Positions 1-7,631 of a stretch of 27,304 nt of DNA are shown piece after piece. The position numbers and the translations under genes were made by a program. How positions within the stretch are numbered: the first letter of the stretch is position 1; every line of letters starts with the position of its first letter. The notes below the pieces were generated by a model that was given only the letters and a program-made list of their open reading frames with translations, was not told the origin of the DNA and did not search any database. Origin of the DNA: CAYWHE01 sp964458125 (GTDB taxonomy: Bacteria; Bacteroidota; Bacteroidia; AKYH767-A; OLB10); assembly GCA_964458125.1 (NCBI GenBank), contig CAYWHE010000027.1:1-27304 (forward strand), given 5' to 3'.

Positions 1-559
1 CAAAAAACTGGGTTTTATAGGCTTTAATCGCTTCCAGCTTTTGTTGCATGTAACCCGAAATATTCACCAGGAAGGCTGGTGATACATAGCGGTCCTGTAT
101 ATAATGAAGTACCAGTCTTGGCCTCCAGGGTTCCTGCTTCTTCCCTTTTTTATCCTGCGTCCGGATTTTTTCCAGTCCGGACAGGAAGCACGAGTCAGCC
201 AGCAGCCGGGCCGCCCTGCCATGATCAGGATGCCGGTCGTTTTCAGCGGTACAAATCACTATTTCAGGATGGTAATCACGGATCACGCGGATCACTTCCA
301 GCTGGTGTTGTTCATCATTTGAAAAAAAACCATCCTTAAACCCCAGGTTCACCCGGATTGGGATCTTCATGATAGCTGTTGCTGAGGCGGTTTCCTGGTC
401 CCTGGTCCTGGCTGTACCGCGGGTTCCCAGTTCTCCCCGGGTCAGGTCAGCTATACCTACCAGGTCGCCGGCGGCGACATGCCTGATCAGCGTACCGCTG
501 CAGCTGAGTTCCACATCGTCCGGGTGAGCTCCGAAAGCAAGAATATGAAGCTTATGCAT
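1..559 (-). CDS. bshB1: Bacillithiol biosynthesis deacetylase BshB1 (partial, C-terminus outside window)
   Basis: Reading the minus strand from ATG at 559 gives 186 codons open to the window edge. The protein opens with the PIG-L/LmbE zinc-deacetylase motif AHPDDVEL at residues 11-18, followed by TRGELGTRGT and then RHPDHGRA, the second zinc-ligand region. The TRGELGTRGT stretch is characteristic of the BshB1 branch, which removes the acetyl group from GlcNAc-malate during bacillithiol synthesis in the cytoplasm. The last visible residues (YMQQKLEAIKAYKTQFF) fit the position near residue 180 in this family of about 240 residues, so roughly 50 residues are missing. No in-frame ATG lies just upstream of 559. 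The start region overlaps the divergent promoter region of tadA. A different PIG-L deacetylase is possible but less likely given the motif spacing. Confidence 0.88.
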   Translation of the reverse strand, partial: MHKLHILAFGAHPDDVELSCSGTLIRHVAAGDLVGIADLTRGELGTRGTARTRDQETASATAIMKIPIRVNLGFKDGFFSNDEQHQLEVIRVIRDYHPEIVICTAENDRHPDHGRAARLLADSCFLSGLEKIRTQDKKGKKQEPWRPRLVLHYIQDRYVSPAFLVNISGYMQQKLEAIKAYKTQFF

Positions 560-570
560 GGGTTTATGAT

Positions 571-590
571 TAGATTTGCGAACAAAAATA
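571..590. promoter_or_regulatory. Overlapping divergent -7 boxes for tadA (+) and bshB1 (-)
   Basis: TAGATTTG at 571-578 on the plus strand matches the Bacteroidota -7 consensus TAnnTTTG and would start transcription about 35 nt before tadA. TATTTTTG on the minus strand (583-590) matches it too and would start about 15-20 nt before bshB1. The two boxes are only 4 bp apart and face each other. Neither has a clear TTTG box at the ideal distance, so this is a sequence-based prediction only. Confidence 0.45.
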
Positions 591-619
591 GGTTTTTTAC
601 AGGCATACCCGTTAACGAA

Positions 620-1090
620 ATGAACGCAATATCACCGGAAGAATCCGACAGGCGCTTCATGAACGAAGCGTTGAAGGAAGCGGCCATTGCCAGGTCCATG
701 GAAGAAATTCCCATCGGGGCCGTCATTGTATGCGATGGCCGGGTTATTGCCAGGGGGCACAACATGACCCAGCGTTTGCAGGATGTTACGGCCCATGCCG
801 AAATGATAGCACTGACATCGGCGGCCAACCACCTGAACTCCAAGTACCTTCCGGAATGCACCCTGTATGTGACCGTGGAACCCTGTATCATGTGTGCAGG
901 CGCTGCAGCGTGGGCGCAAATCGGAAGGATTGTTTACGGTGCTGCAGATCCGAAAAAGGGATACCGCTCCTATCAGACCGGCGTGCTTCATCCCAAAACA
1001 AGTGTAACGCATGGCATACACGAAAAAGAATGCCGGGAACTGATGACGGAGTTTTTCAGAAGTAAAAGAGGCCGGCCGGGAGCAGCCTAG
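620..1090 (+). CDS. tadA: tRNA-specific adenosine deaminase TadA
   Basis: A cytidine/deoxycytidylate-deaminase-fold protein of 156 residues, the usual length for TadA. It converts the wobble adenosine of tRNA-Arg(ACG) to inosine. The zinc and catalytic motif HAE is at residues 59-61 (H59, E61) and PCIMC is at 88-92 (C89, C92); the N-terminal MNEALKEAAIA helix and IPIGAVIV strand are typical. The frame is open further upstream to 479, but that part overlaps bshB1 and is unlike the family; ATG at 620 gives the normal N-terminus and sits about 40 nt after a TAGATTTG box. The gene ends TAG at 1088-1090, overlapping the stop of the convergent gene by sharing CTAG. A guanine or other nucleoside deaminase of the same fold cannot be fully excluded. 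Confidence 0.88.
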   Translation: MNAISPEESDRRFMNEALKEAAIARSMEEIPIGAVIVCDGRVIARGHNMTQRLQDVTAHAEMIALTSAANHLNSKYLPECTLYVTVEPCIMCAGAAAWAQIGRIVYGAADPKKGYRSYQTGVLHPKTSVTHGIHEKECRELMTEFFRSKRGRPGAA

Positions 1091-2736
1091 TGACTGACGG
1101 TTCTGCTTTCCTGCAGGCGTTCGCCGCTGATGGTAACGGAATACAAACCATGCTCAAGCCCGCTGACCGGAATCTCCACGGTGTGTGACCCAGGCTCAGT
1201 CTTCATCGAAAATAGCAGTCGCCCCAGTGCATCCTGAAGCCTGATCGACACATCCTCGTTCACGTGGAGGCGAAGGGTAAGCTGATCTGTAAAAGGATTA
1301 GGTGAGAGGGTAAACGATTCCGCGCGGTTTCCCGCTGATATCCCTACACTGGAAATATAAACCGAATCCGACATGGCCGTGCATCCTGTTATATCAGTTG
1401 TAAGGACCTTGTACCAGCCGTCCTGGGGTACGATGTAATTGATGAATATGGCACCGGGTATGGCCGTGCCACCGGTATACCACTGGTGATGCAGGGCCGG
1501 TGAAGCGGTCAATAAATAACCACTGGCGGTGATGACGGGTTTAACAGGGACAATCACGAGCATGGATGCGGTAATCGTCTGATCGCAGAAAGGTGTCGAG
1601 GCCTGCAGGATAACCTGGTGCATACCGGGAATCATGGTCTGGAATACGAACGTGTCCGCTGAGGTCTGGAAGAGAGAGTCGATATACCAGAACGATTGAT
1701 GAGGGATTTTGCCGGTTTGTGTGATGATCAGCTGCTCACCTCCGCAGAGCATATTGGTAGTCGTACTGAAAGAGGCTATGCTGTCGCAATTGAACAACTC
1801 ATTGGTAGTGGTGTTCGTTTCCACGGGAAGGTTGAAATCAAAATATACATGAGCCGTGTTTTTAATTATGGTTCCGGCAGGCAGACCGTGTACAGTACCG
1901 ATGGAATAAGTCACAAATCCATGGCTGCGGGGTTCATTTACCGCACTGTCGGGGAGGTTGATGCCGTTAAAATGAAATTTCAGGATACAGGGTGAAAGGA
2001 TTTCCCAACTGTAAGGATGGCTGGAGGCGCCCGCTTTGATGGTTAGCGGATCGAGGTAGGATGACAGGGTATCGGTAATGGTGATGTTGTATGCCGTATC
2101 GGTACCCGTGTTCTGGAAATTTATCGTGTATTTAAACTCCTCCTGTGTCATGGGCACGTAATGGGGAAGACCAAATCCTTCCGGATCTACGGCTTTTACA
2201 TTGGGATCGTAGGACCCGGTTATTTCCACACGGGAGCTGTCGCTGTTATTGCCCGGTTCATAATCATAAAGGCCGTTGGTTACCGATGCGCTCATCCAGA
2301 GTTGCTGGCCAACAAGTGATGCCTGTGGTGGTAAGGCAAACCCAAAGCTGAGGTAAATTTTTTCCTGCCCGGCCAGGCTGTCGAACTGGAACAACAAATT
2401 CCCGGGACCGACCACCTGATAGGGAAAATTGCAGGACTGAAGGTTTGCAGTTGTGTCCAGGGATACGTATAAATAGAGGTAACGGGCCGTTTGGAAACTG
2501 AGGTTCTCCACCAATATGCCGCCCCCGGATGAATATCCGGGACAAGCATGGCCGAGTCCGGTTAAAACCGACAGGTCCACCTGATCGGTCAGGCTGTCGG
2601 GGAGCGGAAACGGACCCGCCGGAAATACCATGGAATGCTTTGATTCCGTGATGTTCAGGGCAACAGATGATGCTGAAGCAAAAATTATAAAAAGAAAAAT
2701 CCAGCATAAAAAAAGCAGGGTTCCATACTTTTTCAT
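1087..2736 (-). CDS. Secreted T9SS type A sorting-domain protein with a DUF11-like domain
   Basis: A 549-residue exported protein. ATG at 2736 gives a classic signal peptide (MKKYGTLLFL, then a long hydrophobic run to about residue 25); an upstream ATG at 2781 would place 15 residues before it and is less likely. Around residues 175-325 is a DUF11/DUF7619-like beta-sandwich module with the characteristic GSYDPNVK start, INFQNTGTDTAYNITITDTL and NTAHVYFDFNLPV near its end. An Ig-like stretch follows (about 320-465). The last 80 or so residues form a T9SS type A sorting domain: SPNPF, a short LGRLLF strand, then GLEHGLYSVTI. The protein is probably cell-surface attached or released; no enzymatic motif is visible and its function is unknown. 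It is convergent with tadA and shares the CTAG carrying both stop codons. Confidence 0.85.
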   Translation of the reverse strand: MKKYGTLLFLCWIFLFIIFASASSVALNITESKHSMVFPAGPFPLPDSLTDQVDLSVLTGLGHACPGYSSGGGILVENLSFQTARYLYLYVSLDTTANLQSCNFPYQVVGPGNLLFQFDSLAGQEKIYLSFGFALPPQASLVGQQLWMSASVTNGLYDYEPGNNSDSSRVEITGSYDPNVKAVDPEGFGLPHYVPMTQEEFKYTINFQNTGTDTAYNITITDTLSSYLDPLTIKAGASSHPYSWEILSPCILKFHFNGINLPDSAVNEPRSHGFVTYSIGTVHGLPAGTIIKNTAHVYFDFNLPVETNTTTNELFNCDSIASFSTTTNMLCGGEQLIITQTGKIPHQSFWYIDSLFQTSADTFVFQTMIPGMHQVILQASTPFCDQTITASMLVIVPVKPVITASGYLLTASPALHHQWYTGGTAIPGAIFINYIVPQDGWYKVLTTDITGCTAMSDSVYISSVGISAGNRAESFTLSPNPFTDQLTLRLHVNEDVSIRLQDALGRLLFSMKTEPGSHTVEIPVSGLEHGLYSVTISGERLQESRTVSH

Positions 2737-2896
2737 GGGGCAGGGTTTGCATAAAGGTATGCTTTTTATTTTACCCGCCAAAAATATTTTTTAACCCCTG
2801 TATTTTTCAGTTCATACCGGGATCCGATAGTATAACACGTGGTGGTTTATGGAAAGAAAGGCGTTTCCTGTTGACGAGCGGCTGCCCTCAGGCCTG

Positions 2897-4102
2897 CTAA
2901 TTAAAATCAGGATAAAGCAGGTACTTTTTACGTAGCAGTTTATAATTCTCCAGCGCCGGTTGCCAGCTGTGTTTGATTGCTTCCTCGCTGACCCCCGTTT
3001 TGATTTGCTGCTGAAGGGTGCTGTTTCCGGCAAGTTTATTGAAAAAGTCATTAAAAAAATGTTCCTTGTCAGGGGCTGACTCATAAAGCGATTTCAGCCA
3101 GAACAGGTAAAGGCCTTTGTAATCGCGGATGAACATTTCACTGAATTCACGCAGGCTGATTCCACGACAGGCAGTTCCTTCATAGGGCGGGTTCATGGCC
3201 GTGCCGGGTATGTCCTGCGGTGTAAAGGTGATGGATCCCTTTTCAAAACCCGGGTAACCGATAACCTGGAAAGGCTGATCCGTACCCCGGCCTACGCTGA
3301 CTATGGTGCCTTCAAAAAAACAAAGGGAGGGATACAGGTAAACGGCAGGCATGCCGGGCAGGTTCGGGGAAGGGGCCACCGGAAGTTTGTAAAAACTGTT
3401 ATGGTCGTAACCGGAAATTTTGATCACCTGCAACTTGCAGGGCAGGCTGTCCTTCAGCCACCGCTCCCCGTTCAGCATGCCCGCATATTCCCCGATTGTC
3501 AGCCCGTATACAACCGGAACAGGATTCAAGCCGACAAAGGAAATGAACGGTTTTTCCATGACCGGCCCGTCTACAAAAAAGCCGTTCGGGTTGGGCCTGT
3601 CGAGCACGATGCAGGGAATTTTTCGTTCTGCGCAGGCTTCCATCACGTATTGTAACGTAGCTATATACGTATAAAACCGAACGCCCACATCCTGGATGTC
3701 GAACAACACCACATCCACATCCTGCAGGTCTGCCTGTGAAGGTTTCAGTTTTTTACCATAAAGGGAAAGTACGGGCAGGTTTGTCTTTTTATCCGGTCCG
3801 TCGGCCACATGTTCCCCTGCACCGGCCTGTCCGCGGAACCCATGTTCGGGAGCAAATACTTTACGGATATTGACTTTTAAGGATAACAGGGAATCTACGA
3901 GATGGGTTTCCCGTATGGTGGAGGTCTGGTTGGCCACCACGGCCACACGTTTTCCCTGAAGTACGGGAAGGTAGGCGGACACTTGCCAGGCTCCGGGTTC
4001 AATACCAGGCGTATATTCCAGCGGATCCACCTGTGAAAACCCGGTAATTGAATTCACCAGCAGGCATAAAATTACCAGAAGCGAATTGAATTTCACCGGC
4101 AT
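2897..4102 (-). CDS. namZ: DUF1343 protein, NamZ-type exo-beta-N-acetylmuramidase (GH171)
   Basis: A 401-residue protein with an N-terminal signal peptide (LLVILCLLVNSITGFSQ, likely cut near residue 23), so periplasmic or exported. It matches the DUF1343 family, whose Bacillus and Tannerella members are exo-N-acetylmuramidases (NamZ, GH171) that remove MurNAc from peptidoglycan fragments. Visible family motifs are VVANQTS (about 56-62), FAPEHGFRG (83-91, containing the proposed catalytic acid region), FDIQDVGVRFYTY (134-146) and VLDRPNPNG (167-174). Length is normal for the family. The gene stands alone on the minus strand, but a dipeptide epimerase of peptidoglycan-peptide salvage lies two genes away, which fits a role in murein recycling. 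The enzymatic assignment is inferred from the family. Confidence 0.88.
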   Translation of the reverse strand: MPVKFNSLLVILCLLVNSITGFSQVDPLEYTPGIEPGAWQVSAYLPVLQGKRVAVVANQTSTIRETHLVDSLLSLKVNIRKVFAPEHGFRGQAGAGEHVADGPDKKTNLPVLSLYGKKLKPSQADLQDVDVVLFDIQDVGVRFYTYIATLQYVMEACAERKIPCIVLDRPNPNGFFVDGPVMEKPFISFVGLNPVPVVYGLTIGEYAGMLNGERWLKDSLPCKLQVIKISGYDHNSFYKLPVAPSPNLPGMPAVYLYPSLCFFEGTIVSVGRGTDQPFQVIGYPGFEKGSITFTPQDIPGTAMNPPYEGTACRGISLREFSEMFIRDYKGLYLFWLKSLYESAPDKEHFFNDFFNKLAGNSTLQQQIKTGVSEEAIKHSWQPALENYKLLRKKYLLYPDFN

Positions 4103-4445
4103 GCTCCTGAAACAATACTTATTTTATACAGCAAAAATTTACACCGGAAGGAGTGAATGGCCATGTGAAGTCGAATGATCATACCGGATACAAACCTACT
4201 GAATCATACGGTGAATGCAAACATTTTTGAAAGCCCCGGAATAAATATTATAGAGGTACGTATTGACTATTAAAAATATATTCACGTATTTTGTATGGCT
4301 GGTCTGAAAAATCAAAAGTTACAAACCGGCTCCCGCAGAACCGTTGCTTCCGATTGTCTGGGTTAAATCAGTCCCCTGTTTACCAGGCCATCATCTTTTT
4401 CTCTTTTAAACCAAACCATTATTCACATACTTAAAAAACCACCCA
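4103..4445. other. Intergenic region between divergent namZ-like and tail-fibre-like genes
   Basis: These 343 bases hold no convincing gene. The left part is A+T-rich upstream sequence for the minus-strand namZ-like gene. The middle has two partial copies of ATCATACGG-like sequence (near 4176 and 4203), too weak to call. The right part holds the candidate promoter at 4263-4293. Confidence 0.5.
4263..4293 (+). promoter_or_regulatory. Candidate promoter for the tail-fibre-like gene
   Basis: TTG at 4263-4265 and TATTTTG at 4287-4293 lie at about the spacing of Bacteroidota -33 and -7 elements, in an A+T-rich stretch. The -7 box is imperfect against TAnnTTTG. This would leave a long leader of roughly 145 nt before ATG 4446. 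Confidence 0.3.
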
Positions 4446-6089
4446 ATGAAAACAAAACTAACAATTTTCCTGATGGGCTTCCTGTCCCTCAACTACTGGA
4501 CCATGGCCCAAAACACCTTTCCCGCATCGGGAAGCGTTGGCATCGGAACCCTTTCACCGAATGCCTCCTCCATTCTGGACATCACCTCCACCACCAAAGG
4601 AGTACTGCTGCCCCGAATGACCAAGTCACAGCGGAATGCCATCGGCAACCCGGCAACGGGACTGCTGATATTCCAGACAGACAATACAAAAGGGCTGTAT
4701 TATTACAGCGGATCGGACTGGCTCTCTGTAAATAATGTCAGGGGATTAAACAACAATTGTTTCATCGGGCTGAATGCCGGAGGAAATAATGCAGGCGGAA
4801 TTGGCAATATCGCTCTTGGAAAAGCGGCCCTGAAAGACAATACCAACAGGATCGAAAATATAGCCATCGGTGATTCCTCCCAGAAATCAACCGGCGTAGG
4901 TTCTATCGGCAACCAGGCCTATTACAATACTTCCATCGGATCCAAATCGCTTCGTTTCAACACAACCGGTGCGCGTAACGCCACGCTGGGCGCCTACAGC
5001 CAGTATAACAACATTGCCGGAAACGATAATTCCGTCGTCGGATACCAGGCCATGTTCACCAATCAGTACGGAAACTTCTGTTCCGCGCTGGGCTACCAGT
5101 CCTTATTCAACAACCAGGCTACATACAATACCGCCGTGGGAAATCTGGCCGGATATAACCATGTATACGGTGAAAGCAATTCCTTTTTCGGCGACGGTGC
5201 CGACCAGTCGGGCTCGACAACCTATCAGAATTCCACGGCCATTGGGTGTGCCTCCACCATTACCGGTGACGGGCAGGTACGCATCGGCCAATCCATCATT
5301 GCCTCCATTGGCGGCTTTGCGGCCTGGAGCAACCTGAGTGACGGGCGTTATAAAAAAGATGTAAAGGAAAATGTTCCCGGTTTGGACTTCATCAATAAAC
5401 TGAAACCCGTGACCTATCACCTCGATGTTACAGGACTTCAGCAATTCCTGCACGAGGACAGGATCAAGGCAGGCAGGAGCCCGGAATATGTAGCGGCCAT
5501 AGAAAAGGCTACGGCTGAAAAGGAAAAGGTGGTGTTCACAGGATTCATTGCCCAGGAGGTTGAAAAAGCAGCATTGGAATCAGGCTATGATTTCAGCGGG
5601 GTGGACAAGCCGAAAAATGACCAAAGCCTGTATGCCTTGCGTTATGCTGAGTTTACCGTGCCCCTGGTGAAGGCGGTGCAGGAACTGGCGGCTGTTGACA
5701 AAACCAAAGAAGACAGGCTTGCCAGATTGGAAAAGGAAAACCAGGAATTACGCCAGGCGGTGAATGAGATGCAAAAGATACTGGAGGCCATGAATGCCAA
5801 TCCCGCTCAGAAACAAGCCGCCGGAACAACATCTTCCTTCTCCATCGTTCCAAACCCCGCCGGCAACCAGACCGAGATACATTTCCGTTTAACCGGGGAC
5901 AACCAGTCAGCCGGCAAAATGATCATCACCGATGCACGGGGTTCGGTGGTCCGTACGCTATCCACCGCCGGTAACACAACAGGTTCCTTATTGCTGCTCA
6001 CGGAAGGCATGGCCTCCGGTCAGTACCAGGTACAATTCTGGAACGGCAACAGGCTGATCGAAACGCAGCAGCTGATGGTAAACCGCTGA
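4446..6089 (+). CDS. Tail-fibre-like surface protein: YadA-like head repeats, S74 chaperone domain, T9SS domain
   Basis: A 547-residue protein. Residues 1-21 are a signal peptide (LTIFLMGFLSLNYWTMAQ). Residues about 25-95 resemble the N-terminal module of Bacteroidota tail-fibre-domain proteins (VGIGTLSPNASSILDI). Residues about 104-290 hold degenerate 14-25-residue repeats of the NTAIG/GYQAL kind (IGLNAG, IALGKAAL, SIGSKSL, VVGYQAM, ALGYQSL, AVGNLAG), as in trimeric YadA-like heads. Residues about 296-415 match the Peptidase_S74/intramolecular chaperone domain (LSDGRYKKDV with S298, FTGFIAQEVEKAA, YALRYAEFTVPLVKAVQEL). A coiled coil follows (about 418-452), then a T9SS type A sorting domain (SIVPNP onward, 465-547). 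It is probably a trimeric surface fibre. A strong terminator lies just after the gene. Phage origin of the S74 module is likely in evolution, but no phage genes are nearby. Confidence 0.85.
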   Translation: MKTKLTIFLMGFLSLNYWTMAQNTFPASGSVGIGTLSPNASSILDITSTTKGVLLPRMTKSQRNAIGNPATGLLIFQTDNTKGLYYYSGSDWLSVNNVRGLNNNCFIGLNAGGNNAGGIGNIALGKAALKDNTNRIENIAIGDSSQKSTGVGSIGNQAYYNTSIGSKSLRFNTTGARNATLGAYSQYNNIAGNDNSVVGYQAMFTNQYGNFCSALGYQSLFNNQATYNTAVGNLAGYNHVYGESNSFFGDGADQSGSTTYQNSTAIGCASTITGDGQVRIGQSIIASIGGFAAWSNLSDGRYKKDVKENVPGLDFINKLKPVTYHLDVTGLQQFLHEDRIKAGRSPEYVAAIEKATAEKEKVVFTGFIAQEVEKAALESGYDFSGVDKPKNDQSLYALRYAEFTVPLVKAVQELAAVDKTKEDRLARLEKENQELRQAVNEMQKILEAMNANPAQKQAAGTTSSFSIVPNPAGNQTEIHFRLTGDNQSAGKMIITDARGSVVRTLSTAGNTTGSLLLLTEGMASGQYQVQFWNGNRLIETQQLMVNR

Positions 6090-6136
6090 TCCTTTTTCAA
6101 TGCTGTAAAGTCAACAGCCCATAGTGAAAATTTGTG

Positions 6137-6183
6137 ACGGACAGGTCAGGAAAGATGGAACCCTTTTCTGACCTGTCCGTTTA
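6137..6183. terminator. Bidirectional intrinsic terminator between convergent genes
   Basis: The left arm 6137-6153 and right arm 6164-6180 form 17 pairs, 16 Watson-Crick and one G-T, around a 10-nt loop. A-rich and T-rich ends flank the G+C-rich core. It lies 48 nt after the tail-fibre-like gene and about 90 nt before the end of the convergent epimerase gene, so it can serve both. Confidence 0.75.
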
Positions 6184-6270
6184 TGCCTCCCAATGGTGCG
6201 CGATCTTTCCAGCCCGGATTGTCAATGATCATTCAAATCATGGTCTGATGAAAAGGGTTTGGTATATGGT

Positions 6271-7377
6271 TCAGGTGATCACCGATTTTTTCAATCCCCG
6301 GAGGTAAGCCTCATCAAATTCAGCGCCAAGGCCAATATCAGCGGGAAGGGCGATGCGTCCCTGAGGACCATAGGTGATGCCGTGAATGACGGGATCTTCG
6401 GCAAACATCAGGGGTGTATCGAAATCGAAATAAAGAAAATCATCGCTTACCTGTGCCAGGTGTGCGGCGGCGGTGAAGCCCAGCCTGGATTCCAGAAACC
6501 CGCCCATCTGAAGCTGGATGCCGTGTTGGGCGGCAAGCCGTACGATCTTCAGCGCTTTAAAAATGCCGGACGATTTTCCCAGCTTCACGTTCAGCCGGTC
6601 ACATGCATGCATGCTGAGCAGCCTCCGGGCATCGTGATGGTCCAGGCAGGATTCATCAGCCATAACGGGTATGGGACTTTTTGAACGGATGAGTGGTAGA
6701 TCGACAAAGTTCCAGCGCGGTATGGGTTCTTCGCAATGCTGAATGTGAAAACCGCTGAGCCTGTTCAACAGGTCAATGGCTGTTGGCGTATCCCACCCCT
6801 GGTTGGCATCGATGCGGAGGGGAATCTCCATGCCCACCGCTTCCCGGATCCTGCGGATCCTTTCCAAATCGCTATTGGCATCACCGCCCAGTTTCACCTT
6901 GATGACCGTAAAGCCTTCCTCCCTTATTTTATGCGCATCGGAGGCCATTTTTTCCGGGGTGTTGAAACTCACCGTATAATCCGTGAACATGGGCTTAACA
7001 CTCGTGGCGCCCAGGTACCGGTATAAAGGCTGCCCGGCATGCCTGGAAGCCAGGTCATACAGGGCCATATCGAATGCACTCTTCACGCTTGTATTGCCGT
7101 AGATCACGGTATCCAGGATGGAGGAGCATCGGGCGATATCCAGGGCGTTGGCGCCCAGCAGCGCCTTGCCGAGGTAATGGGCCACCGTGAAGCAGGTTTC
7201 CATGCTTTCCCCATGAATGGTCATAAAAGGACTGCACTCCCCGAAGCCGGAAAGACCGGACCGGGTATGAAGAACCACCAACAGGTTTTCCGCATGATCC
7301 AGACTGCCCAGGGAAATCACAAAAGGCTCGCGCAGGGCAATGCGTGACTGGTAAATTTCAACCCGGGAGATGATCAT
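6271..7377 (-). CDS. Dipeptide epimerase (enolase superfamily, L-Ala-D/L-Glu epimerase-like)
   Basis: A 368-residue enolase-superfamily protein of the muconate-lactonizing-enzyme subgroup. The N-terminal capping domain (1-125) is followed by the barrel with all catalytic elements: KVK with K160 and K162, metal ligands D190 (RIDANQGW), E216 (CEEP) and D241 (ADES), and the opposite lysine K268 (NVKLGK). A DxD motif (D318, D320 in FDFDTP) is the dipeptide-epimerase hallmark that binds the substrate amino group. Known relatives epimerise L-Ala-D-Glu from peptidoglycan to L-Ala-L-Glu; some Bacteroidota members prefer other dipeptides, so exact specificity is open. No signal peptide, so cytoplasmic. 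The namZ-like gene two genes away supports cell-wall salvage. Confidence 0.88.
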   Translation of the reverse strand: MIISRVEIYQSRIALREPFVISLGSLDHAENLLVVLHTRSGLSGFGECSPFMTIHGESMETCFTVAHYLGKALLGANALDIARCSSILDTVIYGNTSVKSAFDMALYDLASRHAGQPLYRYLGATSVKPMFTDYTVSFNTPEKMASDAHKIREEGFTVIKVKLGGDANSDLERIRRIREAVGMEIPLRIDANQGWDTPTAIDLLNRLSGFHIQHCEEPIPRWNFVDLPLIRSKSPIPVMADESCLDHHDARRLLSMHACDRLNVKLGKSSGIFKALKIVRLAAQHGIQLQMGGFLESRLGFTAAAHLAQVSDDFLYFDFDTPLMFAEDPVIHGITYGPQGRIALPADIGLGAEFDEAYLRGLKKSVIT

Positions 7378-7515
7378 TTTTATGGCATTCAGGAAGAATT
7401 GTTTCCTCCATGGCTGTAAAAATAAAGGAATATTGGGAGAAGGTGCACACCCGGCCGTTTCTCATAAAAATGAAAACAGGCATTTTGGAAATCATTTTTT
7501 GTTCTGTAAAAAGAT

Positions 7516-7523
7516 TAATTTTG
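7516..7523 (+). promoter_or_regulatory. Candidate -7 box upstream of methyltransferase
   Basis: TAATTTTG matches the Bacteroidota -7 consensus TAnnTTTG exactly, 108 nt before the ATG at 7632. The nearest upstream TTTG-like boxes are not at the ideal 19-nt distance, so support is moderate. Confidence 0.35.
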
Positions 7524-7631
7524 ATTCCCGGAAGGATTTAGGTGCAGGCCTGTAGTTCGGGTTGCAATGACTTTAAAGGGGGCGGGGAGCAAAGCAGCAA
7601 TAATTTAACGCCATAAAAACCAGACCAAATT

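Noticed and set aside
4900..5300. CRISPR-like or tandem DNA repeat within the tail-fibre-like gene
   Set aside because: The repetition is at protein level (YadA-like head repeats) with diverged DNA and irregular spacing.
4446..6089. Prophage fragment suggested by the tail-fibre domain
   Set aside because: The protein has a signal peptide and T9SS domain and there are no other phage genes around it, so it is a cellular surface protein.
7370..7555. 61-codon plus-strand frame between the epimerase and methyltransferase genes
   Set aside because: It overlaps the epimerase start and contains the candidate promoter; no protein features.
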